A DNA stretch of 64,000 nt from Apricaphanius iberus (lineage: Eukaryota > Chordata > Actinopteri > Cyprinodontiformes > Aphaniidae), in contig JAPXFQ010000179.1 in assembly GCA_028564705.1 (NCBI GenBank), positions 248,001 through 312,000 on the forward strand, in the 5' to 3' direction. A program made the position numbers and the translations under genes. The number at the start of each line of letters is the position of its first letter. The stretch's first letter is position 1. The notes beneath the pieces were generated by a model. The model did no database searches and was not told where the DNA came from. It worked only from the letters and a program-made list of their open reading frames with translations. This document shows positions 54,301 to 64,000 of the stretch, piece after piece.

Positions 54301-56338
54301 ACTAATTGTATTGACTAGCTTTTACTGTAGTAACATATACTCAGCTTTTTGGATGCTCAATTTTGCCAAATTAAATTTAGTCCATTAACTACAGAAGAAT
54401 ATATATAATTTCCAGCATTATAACAAAATTAGCAATTATTTATTCTATCCAAACCATACATGTAATAACCTTGTGCATGTGCTGATTTAGCATTATTATT
54501 CACAACTTAGTTATTATGCTCTCAGCCAACACCATCTCACTACAGTAAAATGTACTGTTTAGCCCACAACCTTCACCTTCTAGGAGGCAAACATTTGGAA
54601 AAGTCAAAAGCAGCAATGGAGCAGAGAAAACGTACACAATGCAAGAAAAGTAACAGCAAACTAAACAGGTAGTAATTATAAAATAAAACAATTTTTCTGT
54701 ATGACATAATATTCATGAAGGAGTACACAAGAAAGGATTAGGAAGACTACTTATCGAGGAAGCAAGGTGCTGTGAATTCCAATGGCTTCTGACCTCATCT
54801 GTTGAGGTAGCATCAGAGGCATTCACTTAAGAAAATTGAACAAACTAAAGTAAGTTGGCTGGTTACTACTTTTCAGATTAATTCTGAATTGACAGTTATG
54901 AAGTTAATTATCTTTAACTGTTGAAAACTGCTGTCTGAAAGGAACAGAAAAGAAAAAGACAATTCCATGTCATGATTATTTGTAGTTCTCGTAGTTTAGT
55001 TTCTTCTTGATTATCCCAAACTGTTTCTGTAGTACTACCTCTATGCATTTTCAATTTGAGGTATTAATGCAGTTCTAAAACACATTTGACTGACACATTT
55101 AACCCACATTTCTTGAACCAATAAACAGCATTTAGTCCCAGAGCAATGTGCACTCAGTACTTAAAAAAGGGCTTCATTATCCCTTCATTACAATATTATA
55201 TGCCTAACAAATGTCTTTTAGATCTCCAAAAAAACGCTTTGACATGCTAACAGTTGTCCATCCCATGATTCCAATGTTAAAGATACGTGTTTAAACCAAG
55301 ATTCCAAGAGTGACTTTAATTGGACTTTACAAAACAAGCAAAAGAACCATAAAAAACTATGTTTTATTTGACAAGAATGTAAAAATAAATGTATTACATT
55401 CAGACATTTATTTGCAGAAAGTAGATTCAAACCCAGTAATTAAAGAACTTTAGAAAGTACAAACTTTCTTTTAAAACATCTATTTCATACTAGTTCTAAA
55501 CTAGAAATGTGCAATGATTTCAATATAGTTCAAAGTTTATGCCTTGTGATATATAACCAACCTCATTACATAACAGGTATTTCTATGGCATAAGACAATG
55601 TCAAAAAGATGTGCGCATTATTCTATCAATTCATATTTATATTTGATTAGAGACTAGTTATATTCACAAGACTTTGCACTCACTGCTGGTAGATTCATGC
55701 TCATATAAAAAATCTGCAGTTTGTCAGACTCACAGATGACAGCAAGATTGTGCACAACTTTTGACATAAAAAAACAAAACATTATAATCCCGCACACATC
55801 TTTTTGACAGTTGTCTTGCTCCAATAGTAGTGCAATTTAACAAAGCACCCCGGGGATACTGTAAAATACACCTCCTTTTTACCTGCCCAGTTTGTTTAAC
55901 ACCTACAGCTTTGACATGAATGCCTGTTTGAATTTGAATTTAAAACCACCATAACTCAAAAAATATGTAGCAGTTAATGATCAATTTATACTGTAGCTGT
56001 AAAACTTTCATTTCCTGATGGGCGAGGTTTTTCTTTAGAAATAAAAAGACAGTTGGTCTACTGACAGCAGGCTACTTGTTAGCTTGTCTGTTTCATCTTC
56101 TTCAAACTACTAAATAACGTCTATATTCTGTGTTCCCAAAACCTTCAATAAAAGTTATTTTTTATTCTTCAAACCTTTTCTTTATGAAAAGACTGTATTC
56201 ACAGTTGATATGACAAAAATGAATGTGTAAGAAAATGTGCAGATAATGTCCTAATACCACAATCCTTATTGTCATAATCTCTCTTTAAGAGAGCATTTTC
56301 ATCTTCCCTTCCCTAGGGTGCTATACCGTAAAAGAAAA

Positions 56339-56340
<2 letters not shown>
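51311..56340. other. AT-rich stretch without recognised genes
   Basis: No open frame here resembles a protein and no transposon ends were recognised. Because slc35c1 ends at 56,529 on the minus strand, part of this stretch (perhaps 53,700-56,500) may be its 3'UTR or downstream flank; this is inference. A minor T-rich run lies at 53,590-53,640. Confidence 0.35.

Positions 56341-56346
<6 letters not shown>

Positions 56347-56394
<48 letters not shown>
56347..56394. repeat. (AT)n microsatellite
   Basis: About 24 uninterrupted AT units preceded by an A run, 135 bp beyond the slc35c1 stop codon and so probably within its 3'UTR. Confidence 0.9.
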
Positions 56395-56401
<7 letters not shown>

Positions 56402-56528
56402 AAAACAGTAGTAAAAATCAGATGACAACACTATAGTCTCTTTAGCCGAACCTTACAATATTTAAATTATAATTCTAAATGCAAGAGTATTTCACATCCA
56501 CAAGCCACTTTTAACCAACCAGATGTGG

Positions 56529-59137
56529 TTACACTCCAGGGTTGTCTTTCTCTCCAGTCAACAGTTTTTCCTTAGCAGAGTCCTGAGGCCCTTTGTATGC
56601 GGATTTCTGCATTTCTCTACTTTTGACCCACGTATAGGCTGAGGAGCCACCAAGAACCATCATGTTACTGGTCCACCACAGCAGGCTCTTACTGGATGTG
56701 TTGTACACCACAGCTATAACAGTCTGTGCACAGGCCTTCGCTGTTCCGGAGACGTTATGAGTGAGCGGGCTGGTAAATTTGATCTGGAGGCCTGTGACGT
56801 AGCCGATGGCGAAACCAAACACACCTCCCACCGTCATCATCCCCCAAAAGTGAAGGTTGGTCAAGCCGCTAAAGCTGGCTACTTTGCCCGCCTCCCCAAA
56901 CACAAGGATGAGAGGAAGGAAGAGAACGCTAGCGTTGATGTTGTTGTAAAAGGACAGTTTCCAGATGCTTCCGTCCACAGCGGGCATCACCTTCTTGGTG
57001 TAGATGGCATTGAGAGAGACGAATGCGCTCGCCACCACCCCAAAAAATACACCTGACCAAGACAGGGACCCAGCCAGGCCTTCCTGGTCTACGCCGAGCC
57101 AGAATCCACCTAAAAGGCAAAAAGCAAACATGAAGAAATGGGAAATCATATAACAAAAGCAGCTGACTTTAAGCTAAACATTTATGCCAATATTATCAGA
57201 AAACACTGTTTTTAATTAGAAGGGTGTGGTTTCTACAAGTGTGCTTCATTACCTACAAACAAGAAATGTTTGTAGGTAATGTCAAGTGGTTCTTTTTTAA
57301 ACAGTGTAGAAAATGGTTATTGTTTTTAGGTGATAGGAAGGCATTTAAAGTGAACCACAATGCCTTGATGTAAAACAAGTCAAGAAGACAGATATATAAA
57401 GTAAAATAAGCAACTAGAGTGGAGTGCCTTTAAAATGAAGTGTTTCGTGCTTTTTGATAAGTATGTTTGTTTACACACGTAACGATGCATGAGCACAAAT
57501 GTGGCAGAACTCAACCAATTTCTATTTAAACAATAGCAATAAAGTAAAGATGCAAGGAATCTGCTGATTTCACAGATCTGGAAATTAAAAGTGACCATGG
57601 GGTTTAGTTCTAAAATCAGGATCTCCACATGGATGACAACTTTTCCATTTCAGTGCATGCAAAATTCCAACAGAAACACAAATAATTTCATCTAATGAAG
57701 TGCTAATTAGATGAAAGCTTGAACGTAAACATGATGAACAGCATACCAAAGCACATGAAAGATGTGTCTGAAAATCATACTTATTCCAAAGAATAGTGAC
57801 TTTTGAACAACTCCAAGCTAAGAAAACTATACTTTTGGGTTAAAAAAATAAGTAACTCATTTTTAGGTTTCTTTTGAGGGCTGAAAAAAGGAGAATTACA
57901 TCATTTTGACTCTCATTTTCTGTAGGTAATTACTCAGATATACTTTTATTAGCAATGTACTTAAAACTGTCGGTAGTTCATAATAAACAAAAATTTCTTA
58001 ATTTATTTTACCTATTCAAACTATATTTTGTCTTCTGCAGTCATATTTGTATTTGAAATAACTGATAAGTACTCAGGCATATTTGTTGCTCTCTGTCATA
58101 TATCTGCTATTAAATTGATTGAAGCACTTTCATTCATTCTGCTTCTTGTACATCACAGTGGATTGGCTGAAAAAAATCACATGGATGGAGTGCGAGTATT
58201 TGAGGTTGATCTGATTCATGCACTCGCTTTTAGGGATCCACCTGTATTCTTCATCTTGGGCTTTAACTGTGTATGTGTAACCTTGTAAATTGTGGTTATG
58301 TGCTCTGTTGCAGTTTGTAGCCCTGTTGCTTTGCAGCAAGAAGGTCGTCGGTCTGAATTCCAGCCTGTTGTCTGCATGTTCACCCTGTGCATACGTCGGT
58401 TCTCTCCAGATACTCTGGCTTCCTCCCGGAGTATATTCAAGTTTAAAAAACCAAAAAGGGTGCTCAAGCAGACTTTTTTTTCTACTGGTACATCACTCCG
58501 AGCGAAAAGACAAAATCCGTGTTATAAACAAAGCAACTGGCACGACTTTATTTAAGAAAAACATAGAGTACTGCAAGATGCGGCTTAACAATGATCAGAA
58601 GAAATAAGTCGACCTACCCAGAATGATCCCACAGCAGATTAGAGCTTGCAAAGATGTGGTTTGCTTCAGGATAAGAAATGATAACAACACGTTAAAAACA
58701 GTGCTGAGGGATCGGCTAATGGTGTAAAAAGCAACTCCGACGTATTTTAAGCACAGGTTGTTAAAGGTGATCATTCCGATGAAGACGATGGACAGCGGCA
58801 GGACTTCGCGTGACGTCTTCACGTCGAATCTCACCGAAGGGAAGTCGACGACTCCGGGACACAGCTTGGCGAAAAGCTGCATAAGCCAGCACAGCCCCAC
58901 AGTCACCACACACTGATAGAAAGTGACAAACAGCGGCGCGTCCAGCTCTCGGTTGTCCAGCAGGTAGTTGTTGAGGAAAACCATTGTTATCGAGACGAAC
59001 CAGTAAAGTGCGACCACAGCTGCTATCTTGACAGCTCGGAGAATGAAAGACTCTTCCTGTTCATCTTGGTTCATTGTTTCCGAGCCGGACAAAGCCATCC
59101 TCAAAATGCCGGAGCGCTTCAGCTGCGTCCTGTTCAT
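56529..59137 (-). CDS. slc35c1: GDP-fucose transporter 1 (two coding exons)
   Basis: Golgi membrane antiporter that brings GDP-fucose into the Golgi lumen for fucosylation. Exon 1 is 59,137-58,618 and exon 2 is 57,109-56,529 (stop TAA). The donor is G|GTAGGT (58,617), the acceptor TTGCCTTTTAG (AG at 57,111-57,110), and the split Gly codon joins IILG to [10 protein letters not shown]. The product is about 366 residues, close to the 364 of the human protein. I start at [12 protein letters not shown], which aligns with the human start; an in-frame Met four codons upstream (59,149) is possible. Conserved segments include [87 protein letters not shown] and [13 protein letters not shown], over about ten membrane segments. 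The two-exon layout matches the mammalian gene. No break is seen. Confidence 0.95.
57110..58617 (-). other. slc35c1 intron, with a SINE
   Basis: A 1.5-kb intron with standard GT..AG ends. It holds a tRNA-derived SINE at about 58,295-58,445 and otherwise AT-rich sequence without features I recognise. Confidence 0.85.
58295..58445 (+). mobile_element. tRNA-derived SINE in the slc35c1 intron
   Basis: Plus-strand text GTTGCTTTGCAGCAAGAAGG followed by GTCGTCGGTCTGAATTCCAG (box B-like) and then CACCCTGTGCATACG and TCTGGCTTCCTCCCGGAG, the order of a SINE family widespread in fish. It lies antisense to slc35c1. No clear tail or target duplication was found. Confidence 0.6.
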
Positions 59138-59300
59138 GATTAGAGACAAAACACAACCAAGTGGTTACGAGAATGAGACATTTACGGTGCTAAAGTGCAA
59201 GTTCAGACAGCGTAGTTGGAAACATGACCACTGTGTCCTGCCAAATCCGGCATCAACAAACTAACTTCCGCTCAGAGATTTTTCAACATAAAAGCGTGAG
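59138..59300 (-). promoter_or_regulatory. slc35c1 5'UTR/promoter region (inferred)
   Basis: Sequence just upstream of the start codon. It has CTTCCG-like cores (ACTTCCGCTC near 59,263) but no TATA box that I can place. The assignment is from position only. Confidence 0.35.
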
Positions 59301-60100
59301 CAAAAAATATTGAATTTGTTAGCTAAACAAGTTATAAACAACATACATCACCAATGACTTCTTAAATCACACAGATATTAACAATGAACACGAATACAAT
59401 TTTGGAAAGTCGGCGTTAAACATGGTCTTCATCGTAGATTTTGCTCATTAGTATTATGTATCCTGCTAACTAAAACTATAGGCTACTTTAGTCAGAACTT
59501 TCCACTACACTTACAAACCGTCTTTAGTCAATGCATGACTTGTGTCACTATTCAAACAGCCTGAACCGGATTACTCAGTAACCGCAGCTATTACTTCCTT
59601 GTGTGAATTATGTCGGGTTATATCTCCACAACAAACATACACATCGCAAATTAATTTCTTTTTAAAAGTGTATCACTGAGTAATTCTTCATAGATAGGCT
59701 ACTATATGCATTTCATTTTAAGTCCTCTTCGTGTACAAGTTCCCAATAACGACGCGTCTCTATTTGTAGTTTTTTCCACACGGAGTAAATAGTAACACAT
59801 AAAAGAAAGGGGGAAAAAAATAGAACGACATATGTATCAATGACCATAAAATGCGTTCATACCTGTTTTAAATATGACAGGTCTTTAAATATACAACAGA
59901 TCGACCCGGTGTTTCGGTCCCGCAGGTCTTATCGGCGCAGGTACATTTGGTTGAGTGAGCTGTAATTCTTGATAAGCATCATTCTTTATAGAACTTAAGT
60001 GCGCACAAGATGATAGACAACGGCAGCACTGCAGGAAAAGGAGCGCTGCTGATGCGACTGCGCATGTGCATATCACTGTACTTTAAGAAATAAATATTGT
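59301..60100. other. Upstream flank of slc35c1, no gene recognised
   Basis: Low-similarity sequence with no convincing open frame. An (AT)n run at about 60,104-60,131 leads into a mariner element. Confidence 0.4.
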
Positions 60101-60127
60101 GGAAATATATATATATATATATATATA

Positions 60128-60673
60128 TATACAGGCCAAAAGTTTGGACACACCTCATTTAGACACGCCTCATTCAATGATTTTTTTTTTCTTTTCATGA
60201 CTATTGAAATTGTAGATTCACACTGAAGGCATCAAAACTATGAATTAACACATATGGAAGTATGTGGTACTTTTCCAAAAAAGTAACCTGGCCTCCAAAG
60301 TCACCGGACCTGAACCCAATCGGGATGATTTGGGGTGAGCTGAACCACAGAGTTAAGGCAAAAGGGCCAACAAGTACAAAGCATCTCTGGGAACTCCTTT
60401 AAGGCTGTTGGAAAACCATTTCGGGTGACTACCTCTTGAAGCTCAAGAGAATGCAAAGCAGTAATCAGAGTAAAGGGTGGCTGCTTTGGGGAATCTAAAA
60501 TATAGCATGTATTCAGTTATTTCTCCCCTTTTGTTTAAGTACATAGAGTAATTCCATACATTATGTGTTCATTCATAGTTTTGATGCCCTTAATTTAGAA
60601 TCTAGAATGTAGTGATGAAAAGAAAGGAAACTCATTGAATGAGAAGGTGTGTCCAAACTTTTGGTCTGTACTG
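60128..60673 (+). mobile_element. Nonautonomous mariner/Tc1-type element, copy b
   Basis: Ends ACAGGCCAAAAGTTTGGACA (left) and the inverted form at 60,650-60,673, as in copy a at 17,815-18,353 but opposite in orientation. The interior reads WPPKSPDLNPI (about 60,290-60,325), the block before the last catalytic residue of the transposase, then WGELNHRVKAKGP. The left four bases of the inverted repeat are lost in an AT run. Confidence 0.8.
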
Positions 60674-60682
60674 TACATATAT

Positions 60683-60685
<3 letters not shown>

Positions 60686-60732
<47 letters not shown>
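60686..60732. repeat. (CT)n(AT)n compound microsatellite
   Basis: About 15 CT units then 8 AT units, directly after mariner copy b. Confidence 0.9.
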
Positions 60733-60759
60733 AAACCAACTTCCAGTGTTAAGTTATTA

Positions 60760-62750
60760 TTAGCATTCATCTATGAGAATGAAAAAAAAATCACATATCA
60801 AGCCACAAAATGCTGGGAAATTTTCGTTCAAATTTAATTTTGATTACTTTGTTTATTTAAAAAAATGCATATTGATGAAATTTAGCATTTACTATTGTGA
60901 TATTATATACTGGTTGCTAACTTCAATCTCTAGTCACAAATGAAGGTTGGTGTCACACATAAAAACAATGGCAGTAAATACAACAATCGGGTCTAATGCT
61001 GCTTATCAATACTATACAGTAAATGATCCTAAATAAATTCAATACAATGTTGACATTTGCTGCTTTATTTAGCCATATTTTAAGATATTTCTGAAAGGCA
61101 TAAGACGTGAGAGTTTTCATACTCAGAATTATCTTTCAATTATTAGATGCACAATCAGAAAGAATAGCTTGATCAAAAGAATGTTTTAGGGATGTTATTA
61201 CACATTCTAACCTAGAACCTACTCTTCTTACTTTACTTCAAGTAATTATTGCCATAAAATTTCTCTTTGGGCATGATGTTCTATCAGCGATGTGCAGTTT
61301 TGCTTGGTTGTGCCAAATATACCGTATAATGTCCAAATTTAAAGGTCTGGTTTCATCCAGAGCCCTTTCCTGCTATATCCTGACAATCCAAATGCATATG
61401 ATCCAACAAGCCACTGGGGGGCCCCAAAGCTAAATGTTCAGCCTCATAGGAGGAATGCAAGTGGCCTTATTTATCCATTACAAGCTAAAAAATGAAATAG
61501 GACACATAACCCGGAGCATATTCTGGCAGAATATGATGTAAAACTCAGGTGACATCAGGCATAAATTATATTTGAAGAAAAAGCAATATTACAAAAACTA
61601 TCATAATATGACTGTTTTACATAAAAACCTAACAATTTAACAAGGGTTGCGACCTTGTAGGCTGACCAGCGTAGGAGGATGTAATGGTTAAGACAAAAAT
61701 ATATGTCAGATACAAGGTAACCAGTGAATGTTTGTTGTTTTACTTGTCTGACTTTAAAAGAAATGCTGGTTGTTGTTGTTTCTTTCAAGCACAAATGATA
61801 ATGATTTCTTTGTGTCATGTAACCATTCAAAAAAAATATAAAAAATATGTATAAAATAAAAAAATAGAACAAAAAATATGGCACAAATATAAGAATTGAC
61901 TTTATTTTTGTTTTGTTTATTCTGATTTATAAGCATCTGTACTACAACTTATATTCTATTCTAAACCAATCTAACAAATCTTTGACACATACTTGTGACA
62001 CAATTATACAATATCCTGATCTCTGTGTATTCAACACAAAATAATCATGAACATCTGTTATCTCACTGGCTCTAATACTCTGCCAGCAGTAGCAGGTGTC
62101 ATACAGTAGGTGGCAACAAATTGCCATCAATCATTTGTTGTTGTTTTTTTTTAGGGACCTTGTTGTATCATGACTATTTAAATGCACATTATACACCCTA
62201 GCAATTAATTGGTGTGTGGAATTTAGTTTGAAATGATTTCATTCTCTATTAATTAATTTTGTCCGTTTAACAACGACTGGAAGCCAGTAACGTCATATAT
62301 TCCTATCACAATGCCTGTTTGGAATGTATGGCTGTATGAATTAATACACTTACAATATTTGTGTTTAACATAAAATATGTTTCAAATTCAAATTAGAAGA
62401 TAGTAGCAACCTTAGCTGGAGCAATAACACAGGTTGGTAATTAATTTGAAGGTCCTCCATTTAGATTTTTTGAACTGAGGGCAGACATGCCACAGGGAAA
62501 CTGATTTTGTTCCTACCAAAACGCTAATGGTTCAGCCCTAGACCCAGCATGTACAAATGACTTTGGTCAAAACAACCAAACCCCTAAACTTTACTATACA
62601 CATTAAGTCTTTCTGTTTTCAAGCATGTAAAATAGTATTAAAATACTTTTTTTTTTATCATTGGAAATATTTCTAATGCAAGGCAAGAAACATCCAGAGC
62701 TTTTTGATTGAAAAAGCAGAACATGTTTGAAGGCAGGAGTCTTAGTCCAC
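60760..62750. other. AT-rich stretch without recognised genes
   Basis: Nothing identifiable; short frames on either strand are low complexity. Confidence 0.35.
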
Positions 62751-62757
62751 TTTTAAA

Positions 62758-62792
62758 AGAATGAATGAATGAATGAATGAATGAATGAATGC
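62758..62792. repeat. (AATG)n microsatellite
   Basis: Eight tandem AATG units. In reverse they form a TTCA-type tail for the LINE fragment that follows. Confidence 0.85.
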
Positions 62793-63300
62793 TTTATTTT
62801 TTCCCAGAGGGCCAATTCAGTTTACAGTACAACCCATCCAAGAACATATAACAACAAGAAACAATAAACAAAACAGGAGCAGGTAAACTAAGGGGGCAGC
62901 CAGGTGCAGCGCTCCTTTTACAGGTAAGAATCGATCCCATTAGGTGGGAGGAAAACTGAGATGTGGAAAAAAACATATATCTACGACCTACCTCCTACGT
63001 GCGTTATTTGTAAAAAATTGTTTTTCACCACAAAAATATAAAAAATTGTTGATAAATTTGATTCCAGTGCAGGTGTTCTTCAGGAGTCTGTGAGGCATAC
63101 AAAGTCTGTTATATCTTTCATTCTTTCCTGTAGGGACTGGTCCGCTGATAAAGATGTTTATTTTCAGTCCCTGAAGTCTTTGCAGTAGGTCAGAGAAGTC
63201 TCTTTTCAAACTCTCTGGCTGTTCTTTTGCTACATCGGTGGTTTCTATGTGGATAACAAGCTTTTTCAGTTTTGAGTGTTGATAAAGCATTGTCATGATT
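62793..63300 (-). mobile_element. CR1/L2-type LINE, 3' tail joined to an ORF1 esterase fragment
   Basis: The tail (62,793-62,980) is followed on the minus strand by an open stretch (63,296-62,988) with LVIHIETTDVAKEQPESLKR and FISGPVPTGK, matching the SGNH-esterase domain of CR1-type ORF1 proteins (GTND is replaced by ETTD). ORF2 is missing, so an internal deletion has joined the two ends. Confidence 0.5.
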
Positions 63301-63329
63301 TTTTTTTCTGTAATGTCTTTCCACTTGGA

Positions 63330-63560
63330 TATAATACCTCAGAGTTCACCTGGAAAACAGAAAAAGTCAAAAGGTTATGGAAATAATGGAGGCTTCTTCA
63401 GTTTCGCAGCTAGACTGCTACAGGAAATCCTTCCTTCCCACAGCCATCACGATCTACAACAACTCCTTGAAGAATTAATTAATTAGTATGAGCTACAACA
63501 ACACTTAATTTCCATCTGGGATCAATAAAGTATTTTTGAATTTGAATTGAATTAAATTTT
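63330..63560 (+). mobile_element. CR1/Rex1-type LINE 3' end
   Basis: C-terminal text around 63,400-63,485 and the 3' end CATCTGGGATCAATAAAGTA followed by TTTTTGAATTTGAATTGAAT, typical of this LINE group. It is heavily 5' truncated. Confidence 0.55.
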
Positions 63561-63816
63561 GCAGCGTTGTGGGAGCAACTGATAATACTGATGTTCTTGC
63601 TGTAGAAATGTTCTAATCCATTTATTGAACCAGCATCAATATCAAAACTTTTGGTAGGACATTTCTTACTTCATGTTGCTGGTCACGGGGGGTAAGTTTT
63701 CTTTTGGTGCTGCAAATCTGTTTCTAACTGGAATTTCATTTGTGCAGCATTCCCAGTTGGAGAACAATCTCTTATTTTGTGTTGGAGTTTATTCTAATGG
63801 GACCATTGACATAATA

Positions 63817-64000
63817 GGTCAGCTGTAGCTCAGTGGTAGAGTTGTTGGCCTGTGACCTGGAAATTGTGTTGTGTCCCTGGGTAAAACACTTCACCTGCTT
63901 TGTATACTGGTGGTGACCAGAGGACATGGTGGCACCAGTGTTTGGCAGCCTCGTTTCTGTCAGTGTCCCCCAGGGCAGCTGTCGCTAGAATGTAGCATGC
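63817..64000 (+). mobile_element. tRNA-derived SINE, cut by the window end
   Basis: Begins AGGTCAGCTGTAGCTCAGTG with a box A (TAGCTCAGTGG) and continues GTAGAGTTGTTGGCCTGTGA and later CCTGGGTAAAACACTTCACC, a body shared by fish SINEs. The box B region is degraded. The 3' end lies outside the window. Confidence 0.65.

Noticed and set aside
63817..63900. Possible tRNA gene at the window end
   Set aside because: Box A-like start but degraded box B and a SINE body; a retroposon, not a tRNA.

Overview
The window is nuclear DNA from a ray-finned (teleost) fish, most likely a percomorph. The evidence is a split vertebrate gene of the GDP-fucose transporter family, multi-C2H2 zinc-finger genes of a teleost style, and a repeat load typical of fish: Rex3/RTE, L2/CR1/Rex1 and L1-like LINEs, Tc1/mariner, hAT, PIF/Harbinger, a Penelope-like element, tRNA-derived SINEs and endogenous retroviral LTRs. 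The species cannot be named from the sequence.

Layout. Bases 1-9,200 are repeats: an L1-like LINE split by a solo LTR, LINE tails, a SINE, a decayed minus-strand endogenous retrovirus with a proline-tRNA primer site, and a LINE with an inverted 5' part. Zinc-finger gene copy 1 (8 fingers) lies at 9,360-10,777. Bases 11,500-18,360 hold a run of DNA transposons, including two Tc1 elements back to back and a hAT element with a perfect 8-bp target duplication. Bases 18,460-24,600 carry zinc-finger copy 2 (noncoding first exon near 18.7 kb, 5 fingers at 22,955-23,848). A second first exon at 27.3 kb belongs to, or derives from, zinc-finger copy 3, whose main exon (22 fingers) lies at 45,854-48,489. 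The 18-kb gap between them is a stack of nested LINEs, two Harbinger elements, Rex3 and a Penelope-like fragment. Copy 3's 3'UTR is broken by LINE pieces (48,556-51,185). Bases 51,300-56,500 are AT-rich and mostly single copy. slc35c1 (minus strand, two coding exons) occupies 56,529-59,137. Bases 60,100-64,000 return to scattered repeats.

The three zinc-finger copies share N-terminal sequence, 3'UTR and, for copies 2 and 3, the promoter/first exon and about 1.5 kb of intron, so they arose by local segmental duplication. They differ mainly in finger number and in the DNA-contacting residues. An acidic N-terminal half rich in SUMO-consensus sites plus a changing finger array, in a transposon-dense region, fits (but does not prove) a role in repressing repeats. 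slc35c1 is an unrelated housekeeping Golgi transporter gene and looks intact. I found no bacterial-type systems, CRISPR arrays, rRNA or functional tRNA genes. No convincing wholly new gene system was seen; the points most worth a second look are the zinc-finger array, a perfect 49-bp inverted repeat, and several structurally informative transposon insertions.
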